DNA of 64,000 bases from Gynurincola endophyticus (GCF_003991195.1 NZ_RCWL01000009.1:178618-242617); one strand, 5' to 3'. Positions 26,356 to 36,226 are shown, counted from the first letter of the stretch. Translations and numbers: made by a program. Notes: generated from the sequence alone by a model not told the origin.

Positions 26356-27768
26356 CTAGTAAGGGTTAGTTTGAGGTTGGTATGAAGCCCAAACTGCATC
26401 CCATCTTGCAGAACCTGCTGCTCCGAATGCACCACGGTAATTCAATGAAGTATTGAAGAACGGAGTTGGTAAAGTGGTGTAATCAAAGTTAGATGCTGCC
26501 GGAGAACCAGCTACATATCTGAAGTCAGGGTTAGCAATAGTGAATGGGCTTACTAATCTTACGAAAGCAACCGGAGAACCTCCGATTAAACTAGGGATGT
26601 TGTTGCTGAATCCTGCCCAGGCACCCGGGTTTGGATTGAAATCATCCAGTTGTGATTGAACGGCATTGTTTCTGAATTGAGCAACCCCTGAAGTAATGTC
26701 TGCAATTACCTGAGGACCGTCAAAGAAAGCACCGCTATTGTTCCAACCGGCAATGATTGAGTTATGCATTCTGAACTGGCTGCTTCTTCTGAAACGTACA
26801 CCATTTAATAAACCACTTGGGTTACCGCTATAACCTAAGATGGTGAAGTTTGATAAGATAGGAGCTGTTCTTGGAGTTAATACTGAAGACGCACCATCGT
26901 TATCGCTTTCAATACCGTTTGGATCGCTACTCAATACGCTGTGAACGGCAGGGTCACGAAGTGCAACGGCGAACTGAATTTTACCTACATAACCGAAATC
27001 GAAATCGAAATCATCATCAGTATTACCTAAAGCAATCAGGTTTTTAGCATTCACGGTACCTCCGAAAAATTCGAAAGCATCGTCTTGACCGTAAGAAACC
27101 TGGATGTTTTCCAATACCGTAGTATTACCAACACCGCCTAAAGTCAAACCGTTAATCTCGTTATTATTACCTAAATCACGTCCGGCAAATTCAATACGAA
27201 CGTATCTTAAAATACCACCGTTATGTGCAGTGTCGCTTCCACCGTAATTGATAGAGTAACCGGCAGGAATTTCAGTGCTGATAATACCTTCGATTTGAGG
27301 TAACGGACTTTGGTTTACCGGCGCGTTACCTAATACGATAATGCCACCCCAGTCTCCCGGAACACGTTGACCGGCTGGTTTATCAGAAGTAAATACGATT
27401 GAAGTGCTGGCAGAAACACCATCCGCTTCAATTCTACCGCCACGTGTAACTACTAAGTAAGAAGTACCTCTGGATGAGCTTGAATTACCTTTGATCAATG
27501 TGTTTGGTTCAATTTGTAATACACCGGTGCTACCAACGTAAGTAGGTCCGTCTAAGATCCATACTCTGTCGTTTGTTAAAACGAAAGTACCGCCATTGAT
27601 CGTTGAAGGAATAGTTGATGTCAATGAAGGCCAGGTACGAAGATCTGCTGCTGCAGAAGTAGAACGGTTAAAATTTGCACCTTCTACTTCTTCTCCGCCT
27701 GATTTTTTACAAGCTGCGAATGCCATCAGTGCGACAGCGATTAACAATGTTGATTTTTTTGTGAACAT
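26356..27768 (-). CDS. lipoprotein with predicted beta-helix repeats (receptor partner)
   Basis: The protein has 470 residues and a lipoprotein signal ending in FAACKKSG. From about residue 45 it shows repeated short strands of right-handed beta-helix type: WILDGPTYVGSTGVLQIEPN, RGGRIEADG, GDWGGIIVLGNAPVN, YVRIEFAGRDLGNNNEINGL, and an Asp-rich turn NTDDDFDFDFGYVGK. Such proteins recur directly downstream of STN-type TonB receptors in Bacteroidota. They are annotated only as hypothetical, so a surface ligand-binding or substrate-processing role is inference. The Asp-rich turns (DDDFDFD, SDNDGA) may bind calcium. It is 33 bp after the receptor gene. Confidence 0.8.
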   Translation of the reverse strand: MFTKKSTLLIAVALMAFAACKKSGGEEVEGANFNRSTSAAADLRTWPSLTSTIPSTINGGTFVLTNDRVWILDGPTYVGSTGVLQIEPNTLIKGNSSSSRGTSYLVVTRGGRIEADGVSASTSIVFTSDKPAGQRVPGDWGGIIVLGNAPVNQSPLPQIEGIISTEIPAGYSINYGGSDTAHNGGILRYVRIEFAGRDLGNNNEINGLTLGGVGNTTVLENIQVSYGQDDAFEFFGGTVNAKNLIALGNTDDDFDFDFGYVGKIQFAVALRDPAVHSVLSSDPNGIESDNDGASSVLTPRTAPILSNFTILGYSGNPSGLLNGVRFRRSSQFRMHNSIIAGWNNSGAFFDGPQVIADITSGVAQFRNNAVQSQLDDFNPNPGAWAGFSNNIPSLIGGSPVAFVRLVSPFTIANPDFRYVAGSPAASNFDYTTLPTPFFNTSLNYRGAFGAAGSARWDAVWASYQPQTNPY

Positions 27769-27801
27769 AACAACTTTATTTGTGTAATAATTAGGAACGA
27801 G

Positions 27802-30800
27802 TTAAAAGTTATAAGTCAGGCTCAGACTTATATTTCTGCCGTATTTAAATTTCCGGCGCAATTCATCATCCTTCTCATTGTACTTTCTGCTGTTTTCAGG
27901 CATACGGATAATGCCTTCTCTATCCGGTTCAACTGCCTCACCGGGTAATGTACCGATGATCGCATAATAATGTTTGGTATCGTTAAAGTATCTTATGACT
28001 GCCTGATTCAGCAGATCTGCTATATTCAGTTTTATTTCTGCACGGTTATTCGTTCCGAAGCGATAACTGAATTGAAGATCCAATACGTCTCTTGCTTTTT
28101 CCCATTCATTAAAATGTGCGGATTGCGCTCCGTAGATGATTCGTTCACCCACTCTTGTGTAACTCAAATTAATTCCGAGATGTTCACCCGTGTATAATAA
28201 GCCTCCATTAATTAAGTATGGTGCCTGACCCCACAACGGCCGGCTCTGTTGTGCAGGGATAAGCAATTTTTTACCGCCCTCCAGGTTTTGGTAGATGTCT
28301 TCTTTTCCTTCCAACGTAAGTTTGGAATGCATCCAGGTGAAATTCCCCGACACAAAAAGGTTATTGAGTAAGGAAGACGTTTCGTTAAACATAGCCAGCG
28401 ATTTTCTGAAGTTTACTTCAAAACCGATATTAGTTGCCTGGTCAAGATTCATATAATACATTTCGGCTACCTGCGCACCACCACCGCTTAAATCACGCAT
28501 CTGTAATTCAATCGGATTGATAAAATGTTTATAGAACCCGGATACCGAAATGATTTCTCCCGGCGATGGATAATGCTCAAAACGGATATCAGCATTGTGT
28601 ATACTGGTAGGTTTTAAATCTTTACCCGTTACATACGTTCTTCGTTGTGCTTCAAAGTAAGTGAAGAAAGAAAGTTCACGAAGATCAGGACGTGCAACCG
28701 ATGCAAAGTATGAAGCACGTATATTTGTTTTAGGTGATAATGAATAGATTAAAGTAGCTGAAGGAAGCCAGTCTATTTTATCTATCTGTACCAGCGAGTC
28801 TGTTCTGACAGGATTGTCTCCTACATAAGAAACGGCAGATGATCGATTGGCTGTAATGTTGTGTTCCATTCTTAACCCTGCAATTACTCTTAAAGCAGCC
28901 ATTGGTTTTCCATCGAACATAATATAACCTGCATTCAATCGTTGGAAACCGTCATAACCATTTGTTTTTCCAACACCTAATGCCGGATTGGTGAGGTAAG
29001 GCACATAATACAATTGATTCGCTTTAAAATTTTCCCTGGCAAAGGCTTCATAGTAAGGTAAACCTGCAAAATGTGTGTTGTTTCCTTTAATCGCATAAAT
29101 TTCAGCTTCGAATGAGGCATCACGATAACTGCCCTGATAACCGGTTTTAATCAGTTGCTTTCTATTCCAGAAGCGAAGTGGAATATCGGTCTCTGCGGCC
29201 CAGGTATACCGGTTTTCACGAAATGTAGAGAAGAAATTGCTTGAAAAAGTAAGTGCATCCTGTACCCATACATATCGGTAAAGAACACTGTCTTCTGAAT
29301 AACCTACATGGTTTTTGTTATCCGGTTCATCACGTTGCGTGCGTGATGCACTGGCATGCCATTTCAGAATGGGCCCTTTTGTTCCGATCTTATGTTCTCC
29401 TTCAATACGGTTTTGCATAATGGAATTGATTAACGGGGTATTCGCTATTCCATCTACAAAAAATCCATTGTACAAGTCTTTTCCGCGGTATAAGTAAGAT
29501 TGCTCGGTCAGCCTTCTGCTGTAAATATTTTTAATTCCTATTTTATGATTACCAAAAGAATAACCTGCATTCAGCATTGCACTCCAGTTCGTTGAAAATT
29601 CATATTCTTTTCCTTCAAACCGGAAGAACCTGGCGAGCTCGAGCTGATCGGTATATTCAGTAGCAGTTTGTTGATTCCGGTAAGTAATACCTGCTACTAC
29701 ACCTAGCCTGTTTCCATTGTCAAAGCTGACTACTTTTCCGGCATTAATACCGTAATCCTGCAGCGGTGCGCCTTTGTAATTATACATTTTGAAACGATTC
29801 GGGAAAAGGGCCATCATTTCATTTCGTTTTTCATTGTCTGCAGCATTGTTAGCAAAAGTTAAGGTGGCATATTCGTTGTTATTAAATCCTTTGCCAATTT
29901 TGCGATTGTCATCAATCGCCAGAAAATCATATTTACCTCTTTGTGGCTGATAAAAATCTTTTCCTGTGGCTGCCGTATTAATACCGGTTCCGAGTTTTAT
30001 GCTGAAAAAGTTTTCAGTGGGAATCGATCTTGTTTCCACCTCTACAATCCCACCTGAGAACTCACCACTTAAATTAGCGGTAGCGGTTTTGTGAACAATC
30101 ACATTATCAATCATCGATGAAGGAATAATATCGAAGGCAAAATTTCTTTTATTGGGTTCAGTACTGGGTAATTGTGATCCGTTTAATAATACATTATTAT
30201 ACCGGTCGCTCAACCCTCTTACCGTTACGTGTTTTCCGTCCTGAATATTTAATCCGCTTACCCTGCCTAATACCTGAGCTACATTGTTATCAGGAGTTCG
30301 AGCTATTTGTTCGGCAGTAATACCATCTGTTGTGGAAGCACTGCTTTTCTGACGCGCATACAAACCTTCCACCGATGCTTTCTGATAAGAACTGGTTACG
30401 ACTACCGTTTGCAGGTTTTGTGCATCGTCGGCCATTACAATATTCAGTGGGGTATTTTCTTTTTCACTTATCTTAATGTCTGTAATTCTTTTTGTTTGAA
30501 ATCCTACATAAGTGACTTCTATGGTATATTGCCCAGGCGTGAGTGTAATTTGATATGAACCGTCAACACTGCTTTGAGCATTGCCCCCTTTTTGCATTAC
30601 CTGTAGTGAAGCGCCTACTAATGGATTGCCTCTGCTATCGATAATTTTACCACTTATAGAACCTGCCTGTTTAACGGCCGCTAATGTAGCTTTAGGTGCA
30701 GTTGCGGATTTTGTTTCTTTGATCAATATATAATTGTCCATCAATTCATAAGTAAGCGTTGTTTTTTTCAATGTTATTGTCAACGCCTGTTGAATGGTAA

Positions 30801-31080
30801 TATCTTTTTGGTTGATTGAAACTTTATTCGAAGAAAACCGGTTAATATCTTCTCCGAAAAGAATTCTGATACCACCTGCTTTCTGAATTTCTTCCAGTGC
30901 TTTTCGGGGAGTAACATTTTGAATGGAAATAGAGAGTTTTTTTGATAGAACCTGTTGGCTGTAAGCCTGTAAACTGAGAAGGATGATCAGTATCATCAGC
31001 ATCGGTCTTCTTAGGGATGAGAAGGTATAGACATACGCTTTTATCCCTCGTAAAGGAAGCCTGTGTACTGTTTTTTGCAT
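27802..31080 (-). CDS. TonB-dependent receptor with STN signalling domain
   Basis: The protein has 1092 residues. A long signal sequence (about 1-42) leads into an STN/secretin N-terminal domain (about 45-122, NVTPRKALEEIQKAGGIRIL), which contacts FecR. A CarboxypepD_reg-like domain follows (about 141-216), then a plug with QVLGRVSGLNIQDGKHVTVR and a TonB-type barrel ending in ISLSLTYNF. STN receptors pass ligand binding to the anti-sigma factor, which then frees the ECF sigma factor. Those two genes lie directly upstream. The ligand is unknown. The receptor does not resemble SusC and has no SusD partner, so it belongs to the FecA-like rather than the glycan-importer branch. Confidence 0.92.
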   Translation of the reverse strand: MQKTVHRLPLRGIKAYVYTFSSLRRPMLMILIILLSLQAYSQQVLSKKLSISIQNVTPRKALEEIQKAGGIRILFGEDINRFSSNKVSINQKDITIQQALTITLKKTTLTYELMDNYILIKETKSATAPKATLAAVKQAGSISGKIIDSRGNPLVGASLQVMQKGGNAQSSVDGSYQITLTPGQYTIEVTYVGFQTKRITDIKISEKENTPLNIVMADDAQNLQTVVVTSSYQKASVEGLYARQKSSASTTDGITAEQIARTPDNNVAQVLGRVSGLNIQDGKHVTVRGLSDRYNNVLLNGSQLPSTEPNKRNFAFDIIPSSMIDNVIVHKTATANLSGEFSGGIVEVETRSIPTENFFSIKLGTGINTAATGKDFYQPQRGKYDFLAIDDNRKIGKGFNNNEYATLTFANNAADNEKRNEMMALFPNRFKMYNYKGAPLQDYGINAGKVVSFDNGNRLGVVAGITYRNQQTATEYTDQLELARFFRFEGKEYEFSTNWSAMLNAGYSFGNHKIGIKNIYSRRLTEQSYLYRGKDLYNGFFVDGIANTPLINSIMQNRIEGEHKIGTKGPILKWHASASRTQRDEPDNKNHVGYSEDSVLYRYVWVQDALTFSSNFFSTFRENRYTWAAETDIPLRFWNRKQLIKTGYQGSYRDASFEAEIYAIKGNNTHFAGLPYYEAFARENFKANQLYYVPYLTNPALGVGKTNGYDGFQRLNAGYIMFDGKPMAALRVIAGLRMEHNITANRSSAVSYVGDNPVRTDSLVQIDKIDWLPSATLIYSLSPKTNIRASYFASVARPDLRELSFFTYFEAQRRTYVTGKDLKPTSIHNADIRFEHYPSPGEIISVSGFYKHFINPIELQMRDLSGGGAQVAEMYYMNLDQATNIGFEVNFRKSLAMFNETSSLLNNLFVSGNFTWMHSKLTLEGKEDIYQNLEGGKKLLIPAQQSRPLWGQAPYLINGGLLYTGEHLGINLSYTRVGERIIYGAQSAHFNEWEKARDVLDLQFSYRFGTNNRAEIKLNIADLLNQAVIRYFNDTKHYYAIIGTLPGEAVEPDREGIIRMPENSRKYNEKDDELRRKFKYGRNISLSLTYNF

Positions 31081-31193
31081 AACTTTGTTAAATGAATGGG
31101 TTATTTATTTTAATAATCTATTCGTCCCGGTTTCCGGGAATCTTTGCTATCAAGCCGTTTGTGGTGAAAAATGGGCGGCCTGGTATCTTTTTA

Positions 31194-31226
31194 AAAGCGT
31201 TCTGCCGGCAAGCAGAGCGCTTTTTT
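31194..31226. terminator. bidirectional-looking hairpin between fecR and receptor genes
   Basis: AAAGCG-t-TCTGC and GCAGA-g-CGCTTT pair around CGGCAA with one mismatch. There are six T on the plus-strand side and TTTT then A-rich sequence on the minus side. It sits in the 164-bp gap after fecR, so it may uncouple receptor from fecR transcription. Confidence 0.65.
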
Positions 31227-31244
31227 ACTGCTTACAACATACCT

Positions 31245-32270
31245 TTAGTAAATATTTATTGATTGTTGGTGATTGAATTTATAATCGAACTTTCCGATCA
31301 CAGAAAGTATTTTCAGAATTGTCTGAATATCTTCTTCACGTTTAAAAGATCCGCTTATTTTGTAACGACTAATGTCGCGTTTTTCAAAAGTAATCTGCAC
31401 GCCATAACGCTTTTCTAATTTTAAAGCTACCAGTTCTAATGTTTGCTGATCAAAAATCAGGTCACCCTCCGTCCATTGCAATAAATCTTCCGTACTTGCA
31501 TTACCCTTCTGATGTGTTCCGGAGGCTTCGTCATAAGTGACTTTATACCCCGGTGTTAATACAGCCAATTCTTTATTTATCTTCTCATTTGCAACCGTAC
31601 TTACTGAAACTTTTCCTGTTGCCACACTCACTGTAAGCGGATAGTTATCAAATGCCTCAATTTTAAAGGAAGTACCTAACACTTTTGTGAGCATTGTTCT
31701 GGTATGCACTATAAAAGGACGCTCCTTATCTGGTATCACATCAAAAAATGCTTCACCTGAAAGTGTAACTTCCCTACTCTGTTGATTAAATTGTCTGGGA
31801 TGGCGGATCATTGCTCCGGCTCCCAGAAAAACAGAGGACTGATCAGGCAAAAGATATTGTACCGGTAAGCTTTCTTCATTCCACTTTTCTACCAATGCAT
31901 AACTATCTTCTACATTCACTGCCGGATTAGCTGATTTGTATATATAGTACACGCCTAATACCAATAATGCAATACTGGCAGCAGCATATGTTACTTTATG
32001 AAACATCGTAAAATGTTTCGTTTTTATACTGTCGTTTTCTTTCTCTGCCTGTATTCTGGAGAATAACTGATTTTCCCATTGCTGTATTTTCGCTTCAGCT
32101 ACATTCTCTTCCACCAACAATTCTGACTGGCTTTCTCTTTCCATCATCAATGTATGGAGATATTCTTCGGTACCCGGTAAATCGAGTAAACGGCCAACAC
32201 GCTCCAGCTCTTCGCGTGTGCATGTGTTTTTTAGATAGTTATTGAGTAATTGCTTATCCTCGTTGTTCAT
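31245..32270 (-). CDS. FecR family anti-sigma factor
   Basis: The protein has 341 residues. A cytoplasmic N-terminal part of about 90 residues is followed by one transmembrane helix (about 93-112, YAAASIALLVLGVYYIYK) and the periplasmic FecR domain with YLLPDQSSVFLGAGAMIRHP, FNQQSREVTLSGEAFFDV and RTMLTKVLGTSFKIEAF. The C-terminal DUF4974-type part (LELVALKLEKRYGVQITFEK) contacts the receptor STN domain. It holds the ECF sigma factor at 32530 inactive until the receptor signals. It is separated from the sigma gene by 259 bp and a terminator, so it likely has its own promoter. Confidence 0.94.
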   Translation of the reverse strand: MNNEDKQLLNNYLKNTCTREELERVGRLLDLPGTEEYLHTLMMERESQSELLVEENVAEAKIQQWENQLFSRIQAEKENDSIKTKHFTMFHKVTYAAASIALLVLGVYYIYKSANPAVNVEDSYALVEKWNEESLPVQYLLPDQSSVFLGAGAMIRHPRQFNQQSREVTLSGEAFFDVIPDKERPFIVHTRTMLTKVLGTSFKIEAFDNYPLTVSVATGKVSVSTVANEKINKELAVLTPGYKVTYDEASGTHQKGNASTEDLLQWTEGDLIFDQQTLELVALKLEKRYGVQITFEKRDISRYKISGSFKREEDIQTILKILSVIGKFDYKFNHQQSINIY

Positions 32271-32465
32271 GTTAATTAGTTGCTTCTATTATAATCATCC
32301 GAAAATATGTATCAGACCACCTATCATTTTTTTGATAGAAGTTGATCCTATTTCACATCTTGCTATAAATCAATAAATTAACAAAATCAAGATAACAATT
32401 TGGTAATGTTATAAGGAAAAGGGAAATTATGTAGAACTCTTTACCGGGCAGGAAACAGCTATAAC

Positions 32466-32503
32466 CCAAAAAAAATACCCGGGATGATTTCATCTCAGGT
32501 ATT
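32466..32503 (-). terminator. terminator between the sigma factor and fecR genes
   Basis: On the minus strand, AATACCtGaGATGA and TCATCcCgGGTATT pair over 12 of 14 positions and run into eight T. It begins 26 bp past the sigma stop, so most sigma transcripts should end before fecR. Confidence 0.85.
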
Positions 32504-32529
32504 CTTTTAATAGGGATACAATCCGGATA

Positions 32530-33075
32530 TTAAATGATATTTTTTTTTCGTAGTGATTTGAGGGCTGCTACCATGTAATTTTCAACAGTATTAACAGAAA
32601 GATTCATTTCAATGGCTATTTCAGCATAGGATAAGTTTTCTTCTCTGCTTAACCGGAATACCTCTCTCCTTTGCGGACTTAAATCAGAAAGACTACTTTC
32701 GTAAATTTTTTGATTTTCTGCTACTATCAGATTATAGTCTGCTCTTTTTTCTTCAACAAAACTGTCTTCAGATAAGTTTTGAAAAGATAAAGTCGGTGGA
32801 ATATTTTTCCGGAGATACTTCAGTACGGCATTACGCATACAACGGAATAAATAAGGAGCAATTTCACCTTGCATAATGGGTTCATGGCGCTTCTGCCAGA
32901 TAGAAAACAGCAGGTCTAAGACTAATTCTTCTGCAATCATTCTATCCTTAATATATACTACGGCCTGTTTATATAGTTTAGGAGAAAACCTTCTGAAAAG
33001 CTCTTTATAGGCTTTCAGATCATCCTGCTTGCAATATTGCCATAAATCCATATCGGAAATCTCATGATACTTCAT
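32530..33075 (-). CDS. ECF RNA polymerase sigma factor (Bacteroidota FecI-like)
   Basis: The protein has 181 residues. Region 2 is seen in LKAYKELFRRFSPKLYKQAV and the block AEELVLDLLFSIWQKRHE. Region 4 is seen in LSPQRREVFRLSREENLSYA followed by EIAIEMNLSVNTVENYMVAA, the promoter -35 reader. This is the group-IV sigma type paired with FecR. It should direct transcription of the receptor operon once released by FecR. It is the first gene of the signalling locus and is followed by its own terminator. Confidence 0.95.
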   Translation of the reverse strand: MKYHEISDMDLWQYCKQDDLKAYKELFRRFSPKLYKQAVVYIKDRMIAEELVLDLLFSIWQKRHEPIMQGEIAPYLFRCMRNAVLKYLRKNIPPTLSFQNLSEDSFVEEKRADYNLIVAENQKIYESSLSDLSPQRREVFRLSREENLSYAEIAIEMNLSVNTVENYMVAALKSLRKKNII

Positions 33076-33415
33076 AGAGAAAATGGTGTTACTGCTACAA
33101 ATTTGGCTTTTTAAATATTACCCCAATGTTAACTTTTGCTGTTTCCCTATTTTAAAAATTCATTTTTAAAGTATAATTTTATTTAGAATTTCTATTCCCC
33201 TATTTATTAATCAATTATATTTTTTTACAACTTCGTTCATCCGGTACTGATATTTATGCACACTGTTCTCCGAAGAATCTGTTGATTGCTTCATTATTTA
33301 AAAAATGGGGTTGCAGCGCATACTACAAACCGGGTATTTTTCTGAAAAACAAGACTAAAGATTATTTATTTTGCGAAAAGTTTTTTGCCAACATCGACAA
33401 AACCTTATTTATAAT

Positions 33416-33883
33416 ATGAATGTCTCAAACATCTTACCTTTCTTATTGGCAGCCTGTTCAAATACGAATAATTATAGTCGTTCTGCTATTGACTGCAATC
33501 TTTAAATAAGTGATACCATTTGTAGTATTGAAGACGGTGATGTGTCAGGTGTGATTAAAGATTACAGAATGGAGCAACCGGTTCACAATGGCGGGATAAT
33601 GACCGTAGTAATTTTATAACGGTTTATCATCCGCATTCAGGCATATTTAGTCAGTATGTACATCTGAAACAAAATGGTGCATTGGTGAAAGTTGGAGATA
33701 GTGTGCTCAAAAAAACAACCAATTGGCCTGAGCGGTATGACCGGTTATACGAATATCGCGCATTTGCATCTGAATATTTTAATACCGAAAGCCGGCGCCA
33801 CACTCATTTCTACCTCTATTGAGTTTGAAGGTGGGATACAAGGCCATCAGCTTAAAGAAGGAGCCATACTCAACAATAAATAA
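33416..33883 (+). pseudogene. broken M23 family metallopeptidase gene
   Basis: An ATG at 33416 opens a short lipoprotein-like start (MNVSNILPFLLAACSNTNNY) that meets TAA near 33500. Pieces of an M23 (LytM-type) peptidase follow in shifting frames: FITVYHPHSGIFSQYVHLKQ, then NGALVKVGDSVLKK, then after a shift inside an A7 run (about 33705-33711) KKQPIGLSGMTGYTNIAHLH and on to a stop at 33881. GLSGMTGYTNIAHLHLN is the conserved M23 end motif with the HxH metal ligands. The first His/Asp motif is not found. At least one stop and two frameshifts separate the parts, so no active enzyme is expected. Intact relatives would be cell-wall endopeptidases. Confidence 0.82.
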
Positions 33884-33904
33884 TCCGGAACTTTAGTTCC
33901 GGAT
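33883..33904. terminator. bidirectional terminator hairpin
   Basis: ATCCGGAACT and AGTTCCGGAT form a perfect 10-bp stem with a TT loop, flanked by ATTATT and AATAAATA. It overlaps the stop of the broken M23 gene and faces the end of the convergent DUF2147 gene at 33933. Confidence 0.75.
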
Positions 33905-33932
33905 ATTATTCTTATCAGTTGTTTTAAAAAGA

Positions 33933-34364
33933 TTACTCTGCCCTTGTAAAGACAGTCGTTCTTCCAAACATCGGTGCTCCTACATATCCTCTTACATCCA
34001 GCCTGGCTCCATCCAGTTTCATTTCGCACTTGTATGTATTACCACTTTTCGGATCATAAATCTGACCGTTTGTCCATTTGTTTTTATCAAACTCAAAATC
34101 GGTTAAAAGAATGGTATTTACTAAAGAACGATTTCTCAGTTTGGCATCTTTATTTTTACTGTCTTTTCTGGGAGTCGTTCCGTCTGCTTCATAAGCATCT
34201 TTCAGCCAGATAAGTTTACCGAAATATTTTCCGTTCAGCTCATATATCTGAATTTTTCCGTCTTTCTCCTGATTAAACCATATTCCCACTATTGCCTGTT
34301 TGTTTTGTGCTGTAACAGACAGCGTTGTACCGATTAACAAAATCAATGACACCAATAATCGCAT
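33933..34364 (-). CDS. DUF2147 family secreted protein
   Basis: The protein has 143 residues, with a signal peptide (MRLLVSLILLIGTTLSVTAQ). The DUF2147 pattern is clear: IVGIWFNQEKDGKIQIYELN, then KFGKLIWLKDAY-like, and KWTNGQIYDPKSGNTYKCEM with the closing LDVRGYVGAPMFGRTTVFTR. These small calycin-like periplasmic proteins have no established function. It is a single-gene unit, 125 bp downstream of poxB on the same strand. Confidence 0.9.
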   Translation of the reverse strand: MRLLVSLILLIGTTLSVTAQNKQAIVGIWFNQEKDGKIQIYELNGKYFGKLIWLKDAYEADGTTPRKDSKNKDAKLRNRSLVNTILLTDFEFDKNKWTNGQIYDPKSGNTYKCEMKLDGARLDVRGYVGAPMFGRTTVFTRAE

Positions 34365-34489
34365 ATCTCTCTATTTAATGTTAACTACCAGGTGTAAAAC
34401 AAATAAAATCTTTTTATATTCTTTTTCATCTATCTTAAAAAACTGCAATGTAAATGTGAAAAATACAGGTTTTGTAAGAGCTGAACATA

Positions 34490-36226
34490 TTAAATTAAAT
34501 CCTTTAAATGCTTATAGTTGCTTTTTACAATATCCATCATTTCTTTGAAGTTACCATTCAGCATCATTTTACCCATTGATTTTGTCATTCCCTTAATTTG
34601 TGAAAACTCTAATTTCGGTGGCATTGCCAACGAGTTTGGATTGGTAAACACGTTTACCAGTACCGGCTCCTGCATTTGCAATGCCTGTTGAATGGTAGCA
34701 GATACCTGTTCAGGTTTTTCAATAGTAAAACTTTTCATACCCATTGCCTCAGCAACTTTTGCAAAGTCAGGATTATACATATCGGTTTGCCAATCCTGCA
34801 ATCCTTCTACCTGCATTTCGAGGCGTACCATACCCAGACTTCTATTATTGTATACAATTATTTTAATGGGCAGTTTATATTGTACGATAGTAGCAAGATC
34901 ACCCATCATCATAGATAAGCCACCATCACCACATAAAGCCACTACCTGCTGACCCGGACGGGCCAGTGCTGCACCAATAGCCTGAGGTAATGCATTGGCC
35001 ATTGATCCGTGTGTAAAGGAACCAAGCATACGTCTTTGTCCGCTGGCATGCAGATACCTTGCCCCCCAAACACAACACATTCCGGTATCAACGGTAAAAA
35101 TAGCATCCTGACTGGCGTAGGTATTGATCATATCCGTTACATATTCGGGTGAAATAGCATTCTCCGTACCGCGGTCATCTACGTAAGTTTTTAATTTATC
35201 CTTTACATCATCGTATTTTTCAAGTTGTTCTTTTAAGAATGTATTGGATGACTTTGCCTGGATCAGCGGAATGAGTGCATGTAAGGTATCTTTGATATCA
35301 CCGGCCAAACCTATATCTACTTTTGCTTTCCTTCCCAATCGTTCGGGGCGTTTATCTACCTGAATAATTTCCAGATGATCGGGCATAAAATCTTTATATG
35401 GGAAATCCGTACCCAATAATAATAACAGTTCTGCATCATGCATGGCATAAAATGCCGATGACAATCCCAGCAAACCAGTCATACCTACTTCATTCGGATT
35501 ATCATGTTGAATCAACATTTTTGCTCTGAAAGAATAGGCAACAGGTGCACGTAACAACCCCGACAGCTGAACCACTTCGTGATGTGCTTCTCCTGCGCCC
35601 CAACCGCAGAAAATGGTAATTTTCTCACAGTTATTCAGTTTATCAGCCAGTAGTTGGATAGATGTATCATTGGGACGGAAAACGGTTTCCATTGGCAATA
35701 ACAATTCGGCAGAGCTACTTTCTACGGCATCTTCTTTTGTAAGATCACCCGGCAACCCGAGTACTGCCACTTCACTATGGGTATATGCATGCTGCAGGGC
35801 GGCCTGTAACATACGTGGAAATTGTTTAGCAGTTGTGGCAATCTGATTATAACCGCTGCAATCGTCGAATAGTTTAATGGTATTTGTTTCCTGAAAATAC
35901 CCCACCCCGAACTCATCGGTTGCACAGGTTGAAGCAATAGCCAATACGGCAGCATTACTGCGTTGTGCTTCATAGAGCCCGTTAATTAAATGTACGTGCC
36001 CCGGGCCGCTACTGCCGGCACAACAGGCAATGCCGTTCAGTTCAGCCTCGGCTGCGGCTGCAAAAGCACCCGTTTCTTCGTGACGAACATGTATCCAGTC
36101 AATATTACCATTTCGACGTACAGCGTCGTTTACCTCATTCAGACTATCTCCAGTAACCGAATAAATTCGTTTAATTCCGGCTTTTTCTATCGTTTCCACT
36201 AATTGATCCGCTATCTTTTTTGCCAT
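34490..36226 (-). CDS. poxB: ThDP-dependent pyruvate oxidase / pyruvate dehydrogenase (quinone)
   Basis: The protein has 578 residues, the usual PoxB length. It opens with the ThDP PYR domain including VRHEETGAFAAAAEAEL (catalytic Glu near 50). A central FAD-binding-type domain follows, then the ThDP PP domain with GDGGLSMMMGDLATIVQYKL and the NN pair of the GDG...NN cofactor motif. The C-terminus is long and basic, as in E. coli PoxB, where it binds the membrane. It oxidises pyruvate to acetate and CO2, passing electrons to quinone. Acetolactate synthase and oxalyl-CoA decarboxylase are less likely from the HEETGAFA and TNPNSLAMPPK segments. Confidence 0.88.
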   Translation of the reverse strand: MAKKIADQLVETIEKAGIKRIYSVTGDSLNEVNDAVRRNGNIDWIHVRHEETGAFAAAAEAELNGIACCAGSSGPGHVHLINGLYEAQRSNAAVLAIASTCATDEFGVGYFQETNTIKLFDDCSGYNQIATTAKQFPRMLQAALQHAYTHSEVAVLGLPGDLTKEDAVESSSAELLLPMETVFRPNDTSIQLLADKLNNCEKITIFCGWGAGEAHHEVVQLSGLLRAPVAYSFRAKMLIQHDNPNEVGMTGLLGLSSAFYAMHDAELLLLLGTDFPYKDFMPDHLEIIQVDKRPERLGRKAKVDIGLAGDIKDTLHALIPLIQAKSSNTFLKEQLEKYDDVKDKLKTYVDDRGTENAISPEYVTDMINTYASQDAIFTVDTGMCCVWGARYLHASGQRRMLGSFTHGSMANALPQAIGAALARPGQQVVALCGDGGLSMMMGDLATIVQYKLPIKIIVYNNRSLGMVRLEMQVEGLQDWQTDMYNPDFAKVAEAMGMKSFTIEKPEQVSATIQQALQMQEPVLVNVFTNPNSLAMPPKLEFSQIKGMTKSMGKMMLNGNFKEMMDIVKSNYKHLKDLI

